This document shows positions 26,437-34,778 of a stretch of 64,000 nt of DNA, piece by piece. Source of the DNA: Sulfitobacter noctilucae. GTDB taxonomy: Bacteria > Pseudomonadota > Alphaproteobacteria > Rhodobacterales > Rhodobacteraceae. How positions within the stretch are numbered: the first letter of the stretch is position 1; every line of letters begins with the position of its first letter. Location: NCBI RefSeq assembly GCF_000622365.1, contig NZ_JASC01000003.1, forward strand, positions 248,001-312,000, read 5' to 3'. Under the pieces are notes generated by a model. It searched no databases. It saw only the letters and a list, made by a program, of their open reading frames with translations, and was not told the origin of the DNA. The position numbers were made by a program, and so were the translations under genes.

Positions 26437-27306
26437 CTAAAACCACTGCCCCGGTTCCATCAGCCCCAGATCAAGCAGCTGACGCGAGTGCCACTCAAAC
26501 GGTGCTGAATTGTGCCATTTGAAGGTCTCGATCTCGTATTTGCTGCCGGGGTTGCTTTTCAGCGCTTTGGCGGTGCGGAACGAGCAGATCGCCGTGGTGA
26601 TATTGTGGTGCCACGGGCAGGCATATGTGTTGTATTCTTCGTCGGAAAACGTGTGGTCCCAGCGGATTTTCAGCCCCTTTTTGGCGCGAAAAAGCGGAAT
26701 TCGGTCGATCTTGCGGCGTACGGCAGGGACGTGTTCTTCGTAACGCCAGCGCAGGCCGCCGAAGAAATCGAGTTGCCGTTCCTTGGGGTGGTCGTGGTTG
26801 TCGGCGTCCAGTCGCGCCAGCGCATAATAACCTGATCGGTCCAGATGCGCCCGGTCCAGCGAGACTGCATTGGGGTGTTGGTGCAGGTCATCGGAATAGA
26901 GGTCGATGACATAAGCCAGCATTGCATCACGCCGTTCTTCGGTATGGTAGGTCAGCATTTCGATGACATTGCGCGTCTCGCAGAACGGGAAAAACAGGTA
27001 TTCCGCATTGTAGCAATAATAGACCCATTGCCCGGCCAGAGGCTCCATCAGGGTGTTGATCGCGGTTTCCAAAGCATCCTCAGCGGACGTGTTATAATCA
27101 ACCCGCAGCACGGTTTCCTGTAGGTCGCGCGGCAGGTCAAAGATTGCGGGCATCAGCGCGATGATCGCGGCAAAGCCCATCTGCTCATGGTGGCGCAGGG
27201 TTGTGTCGATCTCGACATCGTCCTCGACCATGACAATCGCAATCGGCCCTTTGGCAAGGGTTGCGCGTTCAGCGGCGATCATATCGGAAAGGCTGGCGTA
27301 TTGCAT
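26437..27306 (-). CDS. Glycosyltransferase family 2-like protein
   Basis: A 289-residue cytoplasmic protein. The N-terminal half has an alternating strand/helix pattern resembling a GT-A nucleotide-sugar domain: [32 protein letters not shown], then [18 protein letters not shown] and [15 protein letters not shown] where GT2 proteins carry the DxD-containing strand. No unambiguous DxD is seen. The C terminus is rich in Trp and His ([20 protein letters not shown]). It is a conserved type in this bacterial group next to miaB, as far as I recall. The substrate is unknown; it is divergent from miaB. Confidence 0.6.
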   Translation of the reverse strand: MQYASLSDMIAAERATLAKGPIAIVMVEDDVEIDTTLRHHEQMGFAAIIALMPAIFDLPRDLQETVLRVDYNTSAEDALETAINTLMEPLAGQWVYYCYNAEYLFFPFCETRNVIEMLTYHTEERRDAMLAYVIDLYSDDLHQHPNAVSLDRAHLDRSGYYALARLDADNHDHPKERQLDFFGGLRWRYEEHVPAVRRKIDRIPLFRAKKGLKIRWDHTFSDEEYNTYACPWHHNITTAICSFRTAKALKSNPGSKYEIETFKWHNSAPFEWHSRQLLDLGLMEPGQWF

Positions 27307-27420
27307 GGCACCTCAACAGCTCTTGTTTTGCACCAGAATCGGTCAATTCGCTGTGCATTGCAAGCGTCGGGTCGCGCTGCTAAACCGCGCTTGATTTCCA
27401 GCAACCTCCGGAACCTTGCC

Positions 27421-28728
27421 ATGTCAGCGCCTAAAAAGCTCTTTATCAAGACCTATGGCTGTCAGATGAATGTCTATGACAGCGAGCGCATGGCCGAGGC
27501 GATGGGCGGGCAGGGCTATGTCGAAACCGACCGTGCCGACGATGCTGATATGATTCTGCTCAACACATGCCACATCCGCGAAAAGGCGGCGGAAAAGGTC
27601 TATTCCGAATTGGGGCGTTTGAAACCGCTCAAGGCGCTGAAGCCGGACCTCAAGATCGGGGTGGCCGGCTGTGTGGCGCAGGCTGAAGGGGCCGAGATCA
27701 TGCGCCGTCAGCCCGCGGTCGATCTGGTGGTCGGCCCGCAAAGCTATCATCGCCTGCCTCAGATGGAGGAACGTCTGAGCCGGGGCGAAACCGCGCTCGA
27801 CACCGATTTTCCGGAAGAAGACAAATTCGATCACCTCAAATCCCGCCCCAAAGCGCGGCGCGCACCTGCGGCATTTTTGACTGTGCAGGAAGGATGCGAC
27901 AAGTTCTGCGCATTTTGCGTGGTGCCCTATACCCGTGGTGCCGAAGTCAGCCGACCCGCGCCACGCGTGATGCAGGAGGCCCGCGAACTGGTGGAGCGCG
28001 GCGTGCGCGAGGTGACGCTGTTGGGCCAGAACGTGAATGCCTATCACGGTCATGAGGGCGGTCTGGCCGGATTGATCCGTGATCTGGCGGGGGTCGATGG
28101 GCTGGAGCGGATCCGCTACACCACAAGCCACCCCAACGACATGGATGATGCGCTGATTGCGGCCCATGCCGAGGTACCCGAATTGATGCCCTATCTGCAT
28201 TTGCCGGTGCAGTCGGGCTCGGACCGTATTCTGAAACGGATGAACCGCAGCCATACCGCCGAAAGCTACTTGCGGCTGATCGAGCGTATTCGCGCCGCAC
28301 GCCCCGACATTATTCTATCAGGTGATTTTATCGTGGGCTTCCCCGAAGAAACCGATGCGGATTTCGAGGCAACGATGGAATTGGTGCGGCAGGTGCGTTA
28401 CGGCTATGCCTATTCGTTCAAATACTCCACACGGCCCGGCACGCCTGCGGCAGAGCGGCCCTTGGTCGACGCCGATGTGGCAGATGATCGCCTGCAGAGA
28501 TTGCAGGCGCTGATCACGGGCCACCAGCATGACATCCAACGTGAGATGGTCGGTCGCGAGGTGTCGGTGCTGATTGAACGCAAAGGCCGCGAGGCGGGGC
28601 AGATGGTCGGCAAGTCCGAATACCTGCACTCCGTCCATATTCTCGACTGCGCGGCCCAGATTGGCGATATCGTCCGCGTCCGGGTAATCGAAGCCAAAAC
28701 CAACTCGCTTGCATCGGTTCTGGTCTGA
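27421..28728 (+). CDS. miaB: tRNA-2-methylthio-N6-dimethylallyladenosine synthase
   Basis: A 435-residue radical-SAM methylthiotransferase that modifies A37 of tRNAs reading UNN codons. Auxiliary cluster cysteines are Cys14 (GCQMN), Cys50 (NTCHIR) and Cys84 (AGCVAQ). The radical-SAM cluster is Cys159, Cys163 and Cys166 (CDKFCAFC). A C-terminal TRAM domain follows (about 375-435). The start MSAPKKLF is chosen because it begins directly before the conserved [10 protein letters not shown]; the frame is open further upstream without recognisable protein. It ends 3 bases from the convergent exported protein gene. Confidence 0.96.
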   Translation: MSAPKKLFIKTYGCQMNVYDSERMAEAMGGQGYVETDRADDADMILLNTCHIREKAAEKVYSELGRLKPLKALKPDLKIGVAGCVAQAEGAEIMRRQPAVDLVVGPQSYHRLPQMEERLSRGETALDTDFPEEDKFDHLKSRPKARRAPAAFLTVQEGCDKFCAFCVVPYTRGAEVSRPAPRVMQEARELVERGVREVTLLGQNVNAYHGHEGGLAGLIRDLAGVDGLERIRYTTSHPNDMDDALIAAHAEVPELMPYLHLPVQSGSDRILKRMNRSHTAESYLRLIERIRAARPDIILSGDFIVGFPEETDADFEATMELVRQVRYGYAYSFKYSTRPGTPAAERPLVDADVADDRLQRLQALITGHQHDIQREMVGREVSVLIERKGREAGQMVGKSEYLHSVHILDCAAQIGDIVRVRVIEAKTNSLASVLV

Positions 28729-28731
28729 GCT

Positions 28732-29085
28732 TTAGTAGTTGTGCTTGCGGTGCGAGGCGCGGTCGTACCAGATGCGTTCCATTGTGGTTTTAAGCGCTGC
28801 TGGATTGCCCACAAGGCGCTGATCGCGGCAGACCCGCTCGCCAATCGCCTGCGCGGTTGAAAAATCGTATCCGACCGACACCAGCGAGTCGATGAAAACC
28901 GCATTTGGACGATCCCAGATCACTTCTTTCCAAGGGCCGCGAAAGCAGCTGACAACGATCTGGTGGCCGGTCGGGCCGTATGCACCATGGTGATGATGTT
29001 TGGCACCGCCGCCAGCGTTGGCCATCGCAGGCAAACTGACTGCGGTAGCGATAGCGATAGCGATAGAACAGATTTTAATGAACAT
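28732..29085 (-). CDS. Small exported histidine-bearing protein, unknown function
   Basis: A 117-residue protein with a signal peptide (CSIAIAIATAVSLPAMANA) cleaved near residue 22, followed by a GGGAKHHHHGAYGPTGH segment and a compact domain with two cysteines (VVSCFRGPW and RVCRDQRL) that could form a disulfide. It looks periplasmic. I recognise no named family. GGGGAGG precedes the ATG. The signal peptide is encoded partly by a short AGCGAT tandem repeat. It heads the accessory block between miaB and phoH and is convergent with miaB. Confidence 0.72.
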   Translation of the reverse strand: MFIKICSIAIAIATAVSLPAMANAGGGAKHHHHGAYGPTGHQIVVSCFRGPWKEVIWDRPNAVFIDSLVSVGYDFSTAQAIGERVCRDQRLVGNPAALKTTMERIWYDRASHRKHNY

Positions 29086-29634
29086 ATTGGCCTCCCCAGG
29101 TCCGCGCCGGCGCATCATCCGGCCAGAAAATTGTCGAACCGTCGACGCCGCAGGCGAATGTTCTGAGCACTGTCGAGGTCTGACAGATCAAGCGTTACCG
29201 AGGCGCCCCCTGCTTTCCAAGTTATTTCGTTAACAAATGGTTAATACGCATGAATTGCACCTGTTATCGCCGCAGTTCCGACTGTTTGAACCAGCGAGTC
29301 CTGTAGCAAACAGCGAAATTTCCACCCCGGCGGGAAAGAAGATTTCATCTAATTGGCCAGCGCCCCTGACACAGAATCGGTGGCGGTATTTCCACCGGGT
29401 CGCGTAGGGCGACCGAAAATATTGATCGTTGGACTACCTTTAAGCCCAATGTGTTCGGGTCGGATTGCGTGAAAAACCAATGATCCCCATGTGTTTACTG
29501 TGAAATTAAACACTAAATGTAGATATCAGCGCTTCACAGCGCCGAAAATATTACCTAACGTATGCCGATAAGCGGGGCGTCCACACGTTGGGACGGGGAT
29601 GTCTTTCGTGGGGGAATGATAAAAGGAAAATGCT
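29086..29634. other. Non-coding region between exported-protein genes
   Basis: The 549 bases between divergent genes hold no credible coding frame. They contain a CtrA-type box (29230-29244), GANTC methylation-type sites at 29296 and 29374, a small hairpin GGTCGC/GCGACC at 29398-29414, and a dyad GTGTTTA/TAAACAC near 29491-29513. The base composition is more A/T-rich than the flanking genes. Promoters for both flanking genes must lie here; an RNA gene is not excluded. Confidence 0.5.
29230..29244. promoter_or_regulatory. CtrA-type binding site
   Basis: TTAA, seven bases, TTAA matches the full CtrA consensus of alphaproteobacteria. It lies 145 bases upstream of the small exported protein gene and about 390 bases upstream of the OmpA-like gene. 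Binding is inferred from sequence only. Confidence 0.5.
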
Positions 29635-30210
29635 GTGGTGAACACAATCTCCAAAGCGATCCGCGCGGTGGCGACGCTGTCACTTGTTGCGGCGATCGCG
29701 CTGCCGGCATCATTTGCGGATGCACAAACACGTTCGCAGGGTGGACGGGACAAGGGCGTGTACACGCCAACCATCTGGGTGGATCCCGATGGCTGCGAAC
29801 ACTGGGTCATGGATGATGGTGCCGAAGGCTATATGACACCTCACACCAGCCGTCAGGGCATTCCGGTCTGCCGCCGGGGCAATGTCTGTGGCGTGATGAA
29901 CTCGGATCAGTTTTTTGCCACGGACAGCTACCGCATTCACAAGGCGGGCAAGCGGCGTCTGGCCAATTTCTTCCAAACCACAGGTGCTGTTTCCTATATT
30001 ATCACCGGCCACACCGACAGCCGCGCCTCTGATGCGTACAACATGAAGCTGAGCTATAACCGGGCCAATGCGGTTGCGGCGATTGCTGCTGCGACAGGCG
30101 CACGGATTGCCGATGTGCGCGGCTACGGCGAACGCATGCCGGTGGCTGCCAATAATTCCGCTCATGGCATGGCAAAGAACCGCCGCGTCGAAATCATTTG
30201 CATACGCTAA
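29635..30210 (+). CDS. OmpA-like peptidoglycan-binding protein with N-terminal WVDP-GC-HW domain
   Basis: A 191-residue exported protein. The signal peptide ends near residue 30 (SFADA). Residues 46-79 form a short cysteine-bounded module, WVDPDGCEHW, DDGAEGY and GIPVC. Residues 90-190 are an OmpA C-terminal-like domain with TGHTDSRASDAYNMKLSYNR, containing the Asp and Arg that bind diaminopimelate, and GYGERMPVAAN. Together this suggests an envelope protein anchored to peptidoglycan. It starts at GTG (29635 or the adjacent 29638) after AAGGA. The next gene, 11 bases downstream, repeats the first module. Confidence 0.85.
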   Translation: MVNTISKAIRAVATLSLVAAIALPASFADAQTRSQGGRDKGVYTPTIWVDPDGCEHWVMDDGAEGYMTPHTSRQGIPVCRRGNVCGVMNSDQFFATDSYRIHKAGKRRLANFFQTTGAVSYIITGHTDSRASDAYNMKLSYNRANAVAAIAAATGARIADVRGYGERMPVAANNSAHGMAKNRRVEIICIR

Positions 30211-30221
30211 GGGGACGTTTC

Positions 30222-30542
30222 GTGATCAAATCCAAAATTCTTCTCGTGACGGCCCTTGGGTTCGGACTGACTGCCTGCGGCGACTTTGAAAACGGCCTCC
30301 GCGGCTATCCGTCCGACAAGACGCGCGACCGGGGTATCAATGGTCACCATCTGAGCACGCTTCAGGCGGGCATCTGGGTCGACCCGAACGGCTGTGACCA
30401 CTGGATCATCGACGATGGTGTCGAAGGCTATCTGTCGGCGCGTCTGGACAAATTCGGCAAGCCCGTCTGTTCCGGCGTTGCACCACCAACACATACCGTG
30501 GGTGATTTCAAAGGTGGCTCGTTCATTCCGGATCCAAACTGA
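30222..30542 (+). CDS. Lipoprotein with WVDP-GC-HW domain
   Basis: A 106-residue lipoprotein. The lipobox LTAC places the lipidated cysteine at residue 19. Residues 50-83 repeat the module of the preceding OmpA-like protein: WVDPNGCDHW, DDGVEGY and GKPVC, with the same 25-residue spacing between the two cysteines. The rest is polar. The start is GTG with AAGGGGA upstream, 11 bases after the OmpA-like gene, so the two form an operon ended by a strong terminator. Function is unknown; outer-membrane location is inferred from Gly20-Asp21 being close to the lipidated Cys, which leaves some doubt. Confidence 0.85.
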   Translation: MIKSKILLVTALGFGLTACGDFENGLRGYPSDKTRDRGINGHHLSTLQAGIWVDPNGCDHWIIDDGVEGYLSARLDKFGKPVCSGVAPPTHTVGDFKGGSFIPDPN

Positions 30543-30568
30543 TCTTGGCTGACCAATGCTCCATAGCC

Positions 30569-30604
30569 GGGCCGGAGTGCGCAGCACTCCGGCCCGTTTT
30601 GCGT
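30569..30604 (+). terminator. Intrinsic terminator after the lipoprotein gene
   Basis: GGGCCGGAGTGC pairs perfectly with GCACTCCGGCCC across a 3-base loop, followed by GTTTTGCGTTT. It begins 27 bases after the stop codon. Confidence 0.92.
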
Positions 30605-30671
30605 TTGGGGGGTGTATTTTGACAGCCGCCTCCCTATCTCAAAGTTTACACCTCACACCAAGGAGCTTCCC

Positions 30672-31682
30672 TTGCCTTCAAGCGATCTGTTGACAGCGCC
30701 CTCTGCGGCCAAACCCGTTGTGATCGAATTCCCTGACAACCGCCTTTTGGTTGATCTCTGTGGTGCCTATGACGCGCATCTGGCCACCATCGAGAAAGCG
30801 TTCGAGGTTCAGATCGTGCGGCGTGGCAACCAGTTGAGCATCCTTGGCGATGCCGAGGCAAGCGCACAGGCAGGGCAGGTGCTGGGGGCGCTCTACGTAC
30901 GCCTTGAAGGCGGGCGCGCGGTGACACAGGCCGAAGTCGACAGCATGTTGCGCATGGGGGGCGCTGAAGCCGACACAGGAACGTTCCAGGGCGACCAGCT
31001 TGAAATGCCGGTGGGCGAAACGATCGAAATCCAGACCCGCAAGAAAAGGGTGGAGCCGCGCACCGAAGCGCAAAAAGCCTACGTCACCTCTTTGTTCGAC
31101 AATGAACTCGCATTTGGCATCGGCCCTGCGGGGACAGGTAAAACCTATCTTGCGGTTGCCGTCGGCGTTTCGATGTTCATCGGCGGGCATGTGGACCGGA
31201 TCATCCTCAGCCGTCCGGCGGTAGAGGCGGGCGAAAAGCTCGGATATCTGCCCGGCGATATGAAGGACAAGGTCGATCCGTACATGCAGCCCTTGTATGA
31301 CGCGCTGAACGACTTTCTCCCGGGCAAGCAACTGGCTAAACTGATCGAGGAAAAGCGCATCGAAATTGCACCCCTTGCGTTTATGCGCGGGCGCACGCTG
31401 GCCAATGCGTTTGTGGTGTTGGACGAAGCACAAAACGCCACCTCGATGCAGATGAAGATGTTTCTGACCCGCTTGGGTGAAGGCTCCCGCATGGTGATCA
31501 CCGGAGACCGCACCCAGATCGACCTGCCGCGCGGCGTTCCGTCTGGCTTGGCCGATGCGGAGCGTTTGCTGAAAACCATCCCCAAGATCAGCTTCAACTA
31601 CTTCACCTCCAAAGACGTCGTGCGCCATCCCTTGGTCGCCGCCATCATTGAGGCCTATGAAGCAGACAGCCCTACCGGCTAG
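30672..31682 (+). CDS. PhoH-family ATPase (PhoH-like, ybeZ type)
   Basis: A 336-residue P-loop NTPase. Walker A is GPAGTGKTYLAVAVG, Walker B VVLDEAQNAT, with ITGDRTQIDLPRG as a sensor motif. An N-terminal KH-like region precedes the ATPase. The start is taken as TTG with AAGGAG eight bases upstream; an upstream ATG exists but lacks a ribosome-binding site and overlaps the terminator region. In many bacteria ybeZ-ybeY-corC-lnt are adjacent and act in ribosome maturation and RNA quality control; the same order is kept here. Confidence 0.93.
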   Translation: MPSSDLLTAPSAAKPVVIEFPDNRLLVDLCGAYDAHLATIEKAFEVQIVRRGNQLSILGDAEASAQAGQVLGALYVRLEGGRAVTQAEVDSMLRMGGAEADTGTFQGDQLEMPVGETIEIQTRKKRVEPRTEAQKAYVTSLFDNELAFGIGPAGTGKTYLAVAVGVSMFIGGHVDRIILSRPAVEAGEKLGYLPGDMKDKVDPYMQPLYDALNDFLPGKQLAKLIEEKRIEIAPLAFMRGRTLANAFVVLDEAQNATSMQMKMFLTRLGEGSRMVITGDRTQIDLPRGVPSGLADAERLLKTIPKISFNYFTSKDVVRHPLVAAIIEAYEADSPTG

Positions 31683-31685
31683 CGC

Positions 31686-31740
31686 TTTCTCTTTTTGGCC
31701 CTAAATCCCGCGGAGGTCCGGAGGCAGAGCCTCCGAAAGA
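31686..31740 (+). repeat. Dispersed repeat, copy C
   Basis: The core TTTCTCTTTTTGGCC at 31686-31700 is followed by CTAAATCCCGCGGAGG and the perfect hairpin CGGAGGC, loop AGA, GCCTCCG, at 31719-31735. It fills the phoH-ybeY gap. It is read in the same direction as the two genes. Confidence 0.8.
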
Positions 31741-31749
31741 AAACGCCTG

Positions 31750-32256
31750 ATGCAGAACATGGACATCTCCCTTGAAGACCCCCGCTGGGATGCCGTCGAT
31801 TTCGACGCGCTGGCGCTTGCGGCGGTGCGGGCGACGTTGACCTATCTTCAGGTGGATTGGCAGACGAGCGAAGTCAGTATCCTCGCCTGTGATGACGCTC
31901 GCATCGCCACACTGAATGCGGATTTCAGGGACAAACCCACCCCGACCAATGTGCTTAGCTGGCCCAGCGAAGAGCGCGCAGCGATGAGTGATGGCGGCAT
32001 GCCCGAACCACCAGAGCCCGGCCCCGACGGGGCCATCGAGTTGGGTGATATCGCGATTGCCTATGAAACCTGCGTGGCTGAGGCCACGGCACATTCGAAG
32101 CTGCTCGCCGACCACATCACCCATCTGATGGTACATGCGACCCTGCATCTATTGGGGTTTGATCATGAAACCACGCGGGATGCCGCTCTTATGGAAGGGC
32201 TGGAGGTCAAAATACTTGGCAAAATGGGTCTGAATGACCCATATAGGGATTCTTAG
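31750..32256 (+). CDS. ybeY: Endoribonuclease YbeY (rRNA maturation)
   Basis: A 168-residue UPF0054 metalloprotein that takes part in 16S rRNA 3' end processing and ribosome quality control. The zinc motif HATLHLLGFDH (His-x3-His-x5-His) is complete and preceded by LGDIAIAYE. NADFRDKPTPTNVLSWP is the conserved substrate-side segment. A proline-rich insert (GGMPEPPEPGPDG) lies between these. The order phoH-ybeY-corC-lnt is kept, with repeat copy C inserted before ybeY. Confidence 0.95.
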   Translation: MQNMDISLEDPRWDAVDFDALALAAVRATLTYLQVDWQTSEVSILACDDARIATLNADFRDKPTPTNVLSWPSEERAAMSDGGMPEPPEPGPDGAIELGDIAIAYETCVAEATAHSKLLADHITHLMVHATLHLLGFDHETTRDAALMEGLEVKILGKMGLNDPYRDS

Positions 32257-32291
32257 GCGGCTGGACCCGCTGCTTCATAAGACAGGACCAA

Positions 32292-33191
32292 ATGGGCGAC
32301 ACAGACGGATCATCTAATGCAGCGCCGCGCGCGCAAGAGGATGAAGAATTAGACTCGCAAGAAGACCAGACCGCAAAGAGCGGTGGTTTCTTTTCCCGCG
32401 TTATTGAGGCGCTCAGTCCATCGGACAGTGACGATTCCAGCGAAATGACACCGCCCCTCGTGGACGGGGTAACAGCACGCGGCATGATGAACCTGCGCCG
32501 GATGCGGGTGGATGACGTGGCGATCCCCAAGGCAGACATTGTTGCGGTCCCGATCGGTTCAAGCATGGACGAACTGGTTGCCATCTTTAAAGAAAGCGGG
32601 ATGACCCGGCTTCCGGTCTATGATGGCACGCTTGATACCCCTGTGGGTCTGGCACACCTCAAGGATTTTGCGCTGGAGTACGGGTTCAACGGCGCGGCCA
32701 AGACCTTTGATCTGCCCGGCCTGCTACGTCCTCTGCTGTTCGTGCCGCCCTCGATGACGATTGGTGTTCTGCTGACCAAAATGCAGGCCGAGCGGCGCCA
32801 TATGGCCTTGGTCATCGACGAATACGGCGGCGTGGACGGACTGGTCACCATCGAAGACCTTATCGAACAGGTCATCGGCGAGATCGAAGACGAACATGAC
32901 GTCGATGAAGGGATCTATTGGACGGTTGAGAAACCCGGCACCTATCTGGCGCTGGCAAAAACGCCACTTGAAGATTTTGAAGCCGAGATCGGGCATTCCC
33001 TGACCGACCATGACGATGTGGACGAAGAGGAAATCGACACGCTTGGCGGTTTGGTCTTCATGCTGTCGGGGCGCGTCCCCGCACGAGGCGAGGTGGTGCT
33101 GCACCCCGATGGCCCGGAGTTCGAGGTGATCGACGCGGACCCCCGCCGCATCAAACGTCTGCGTGTACGCACGATGGGTGCCAACGGGTGA
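32292..33191 (+). CDS. CBS-domain transporter-associated protein, CorC/TlyC family
   Basis: A 299-residue cytoplasmic protein with two CBS domains (MRVDDVAIPKADIVAVP to about residue 130, and RPLLFVPPSMTIGVLLTKMQ to about 200, ending HMALVIDEYGGVDGLVTIEDLIEQVIGEI) and a C-terminal CorC_HlyC domain (ALAKTPLEDFEAEIGHSL). Such proteins bind nucleotides and modulate Mg/Co efflux; the hemolysin name is historical. There is no membrane domain. The stop overlaps the lnt start by 4 bases (GTGA). Confidence 0.92.
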   Translation: MGDTDGSSNAAPRAQEDEELDSQEDQTAKSGGFFSRVIEALSPSDSDDSSEMTPPLVDGVTARGMMNLRRMRVDDVAIPKADIVAVPIGSSMDELVAIFKESGMTRLPVYDGTLDTPVGLAHLKDFALEYGFNGAAKTFDLPGLLRPLLFVPPSMTIGVLLTKMQAERRHMALVIDEYGGVDGLVTIEDLIEQVIGEIEDEHDVDEGIYWTVEKPGTYLALAKTPLEDFEAEIGHSLTDHDDVDEEEIDTLGGLVFMLSGRVPARGEVVLHPDGPEFEVIDADPRRIKRLRVRTMGANG

Positions 33192-34693
33192 CAGACCGAA
33201 TGGCGTCGCTGCGTCGGAGCGGCATAGGCGTTGCACTCGGGGCGCTGGCAGCTTTCGGGCAGGCCCCCTACGATCAGCCGGTCCTATTGGTCGCGGCCTT
33301 CGCCTTTGCTGTCTTCGTTTACCACGACTGCACAAACCCGCGTCAGGCAGCGTTTTTTGGTTGGGCATTCGGGCTGGGCTATTTTGCCCACGCGCTGCAA
33401 TGGATTGTCTCGCCTTTCATGGTTGATGTCGCACGGCACGGGTGGATGGCCCCCTTTGCCTTGCTGTTCCTGTCGGCGGGGTTGGCGCTCTTCTGGGGAA
33501 TGGCCTTCTACCTTGCACGGCGGTTCGACCCACTGCGCGCCTGGCCGTTGATCCTGTGTTTGCCTGCCGTTGAACTGCTACGTGCCTATATCTTTACCGG
33601 CTTTCCCTGGGCCATGCCTGCGCAAGCGATGATCAATGTGGCGGGCGGGCAGGCACTGGCATGGATTGGCCCTTATGTGCTGAATTTGGTGATCGTGGCA
33701 GTTGCGGTCGGGCTTGCCTTGCGCGGTCTTACCGCGGCGGAGCGTATCCTGCGCTATTGTGCGCTGCTGCTCGCTCTTGGATCTGCCCTGCTGCCGCCGA
33801 TGGCACCGGAGGCCGCGCTGACCGGGCAGTCTATCCGCCTGATCCAACCCAATGCGGCACAACGTGACAAATGGGACCCCGACCAAATTCCGGTCTTTTT
33901 CGCCCGGCAGTTAAAGCTGACCGCTGCGGCACCGGAAGCAGGCAAAACGCCGCCCGATCTCGTGCTCTGGTCTGAAACGGCAATTCCTTGGGTGCTGGAT
34001 CGTGCCGAACCCGCATTGGTACAGATCGCACAGGCCGGCGGCGGGGCCCCTGTCGCGCTGGGCGTTCAGCGTCGCGATGACATGCAGTATTATAATTCGA
34101 TGGTCGTGCTGGATGCCGCAGGCGGGGTGATGCAGACCTACGACAAACATCATCTGGTGCCCTTCGGCGAATACATGCCTTTTGCGGATCTGATGGCGCG
34201 GATCGGCGTGTTTGGATTGGCCGATCGGGCGCTTGGTGGATACGCCTCTGGACCGGGTCCACAGGTGCTGGATTTTGGCCCACTGGGCCGAGCTTTGCCG
34301 CTGATCTGCTACGAGGCTGTCTTTGCCCACGATGTGAACGCCGCCCCGGAACGTCCTGAATTCCTGATCCAATTGACCAATGATGCGTGGTTCGGCAAGG
34401 CCGCTGGCCCGCGTCAACATCTGGCGCAGGCCCAGATGCGCGCTATCGAGCAAGGCCTTCCGCTGGCTCGGGCGGCAAACACCGGCGTCTCGGCAATGAT
34501 TGACCCATATGGCCGCGTCGCCGCAGCCCTGCCGCTGAACACTTCCGGCTTTCTTGATGCCGCGCTGCCGGCGCCATTGCCGCCCACGCTTTATAGCCGC
34601 ACAGGCGATCTGCCCTTTGCGGTTGTGTTGCTTCTGGGGCTCGTTTTTATGGCAACAATGCGGCTTCGCGCTGAACGAAACCTTAGCGATTGA
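33188..34693 (+). CDS. lnt: Apolipoprotein N-acyltransferase
   Basis: A 501-residue inner-membrane enzyme that transfers an acyl chain to the N-terminal cysteine of lipoproteins, the last step before Lol sorting. About six to seven membrane helices precede a nitrilase-like periplasmic domain with the catalytic triad Glu263 (WSETAIPW), Lys320 (YDKHHLVPFGEYMPF) and Cys374 (PLICYEAVF). The start is GTG, overlapping the upstream stop. The lipoproteins encoded in this window would be its substrates. Confidence 0.95.
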   Translation: MTDRMASLRRSGIGVALGALAAFGQAPYDQPVLLVAAFAFAVFVYHDCTNPRQAAFFGWAFGLGYFAHALQWIVSPFMVDVARHGWMAPFALLFLSAGLALFWGMAFYLARRFDPLRAWPLILCLPAVELLRAYIFTGFPWAMPAQAMINVAGGQALAWIGPYVLNLVIVAVAVGLALRGLTAAERILRYCALLLALGSALLPPMAPEAALTGQSIRLIQPNAAQRDKWDPDQIPVFFARQLKLTAAAPEAGKTPPDLVLWSETAIPWVLDRAEPALVQIAQAGGGAPVALGVQRRDDMQYYNSMVVLDAAGGVMQTYDKHHLVPFGEYMPFADLMARIGVFGLADRALGGYASGPGPQVLDFGPLGRALPLICYEAVFAHDVNAAPERPEFLIQLTNDAWFGKAAGPRQHLAQAQMRAIEQGLPLARAANTGVSAMIDPYGRVAAALPLNTSGFLDAALPAPLPPTLYSRTGDLPFAVVLLLGLVFMATMRLRAERNLSD

Positions 34694-34726
34694 CCGCTAC
34701 AAGGGCGGTCGGTAAGCAAGCGCAAT

Positions 34727-34776
34727 CGATGTCACAACGGCTTCCTGACGTGGCATTGCAATCATTATTGGAGCAG
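34727..34776 (+). promoter_or_regulatory. SAM/SAH riboswitch controlling metK translation
   Basis: Stem P1 is formed by CGATGTCAC (34727-34735) and GTGGCATTG (34750-34758). The loop AACGGCTTCCTGAC carries the conserved ACGGCTTCC. ATTATTGGAGCA (34765-34776) supplies the pseudoknot strand and also holds GGAG, the metK ribosome-binding site. This matches the published SAM/SAH riboswitch of Rhodobacterales. Ligand binding would stabilise the pseudoknot and hide the ribosome-binding site. Confidence 0.93.
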
Positions 34777-34778
34777 AT

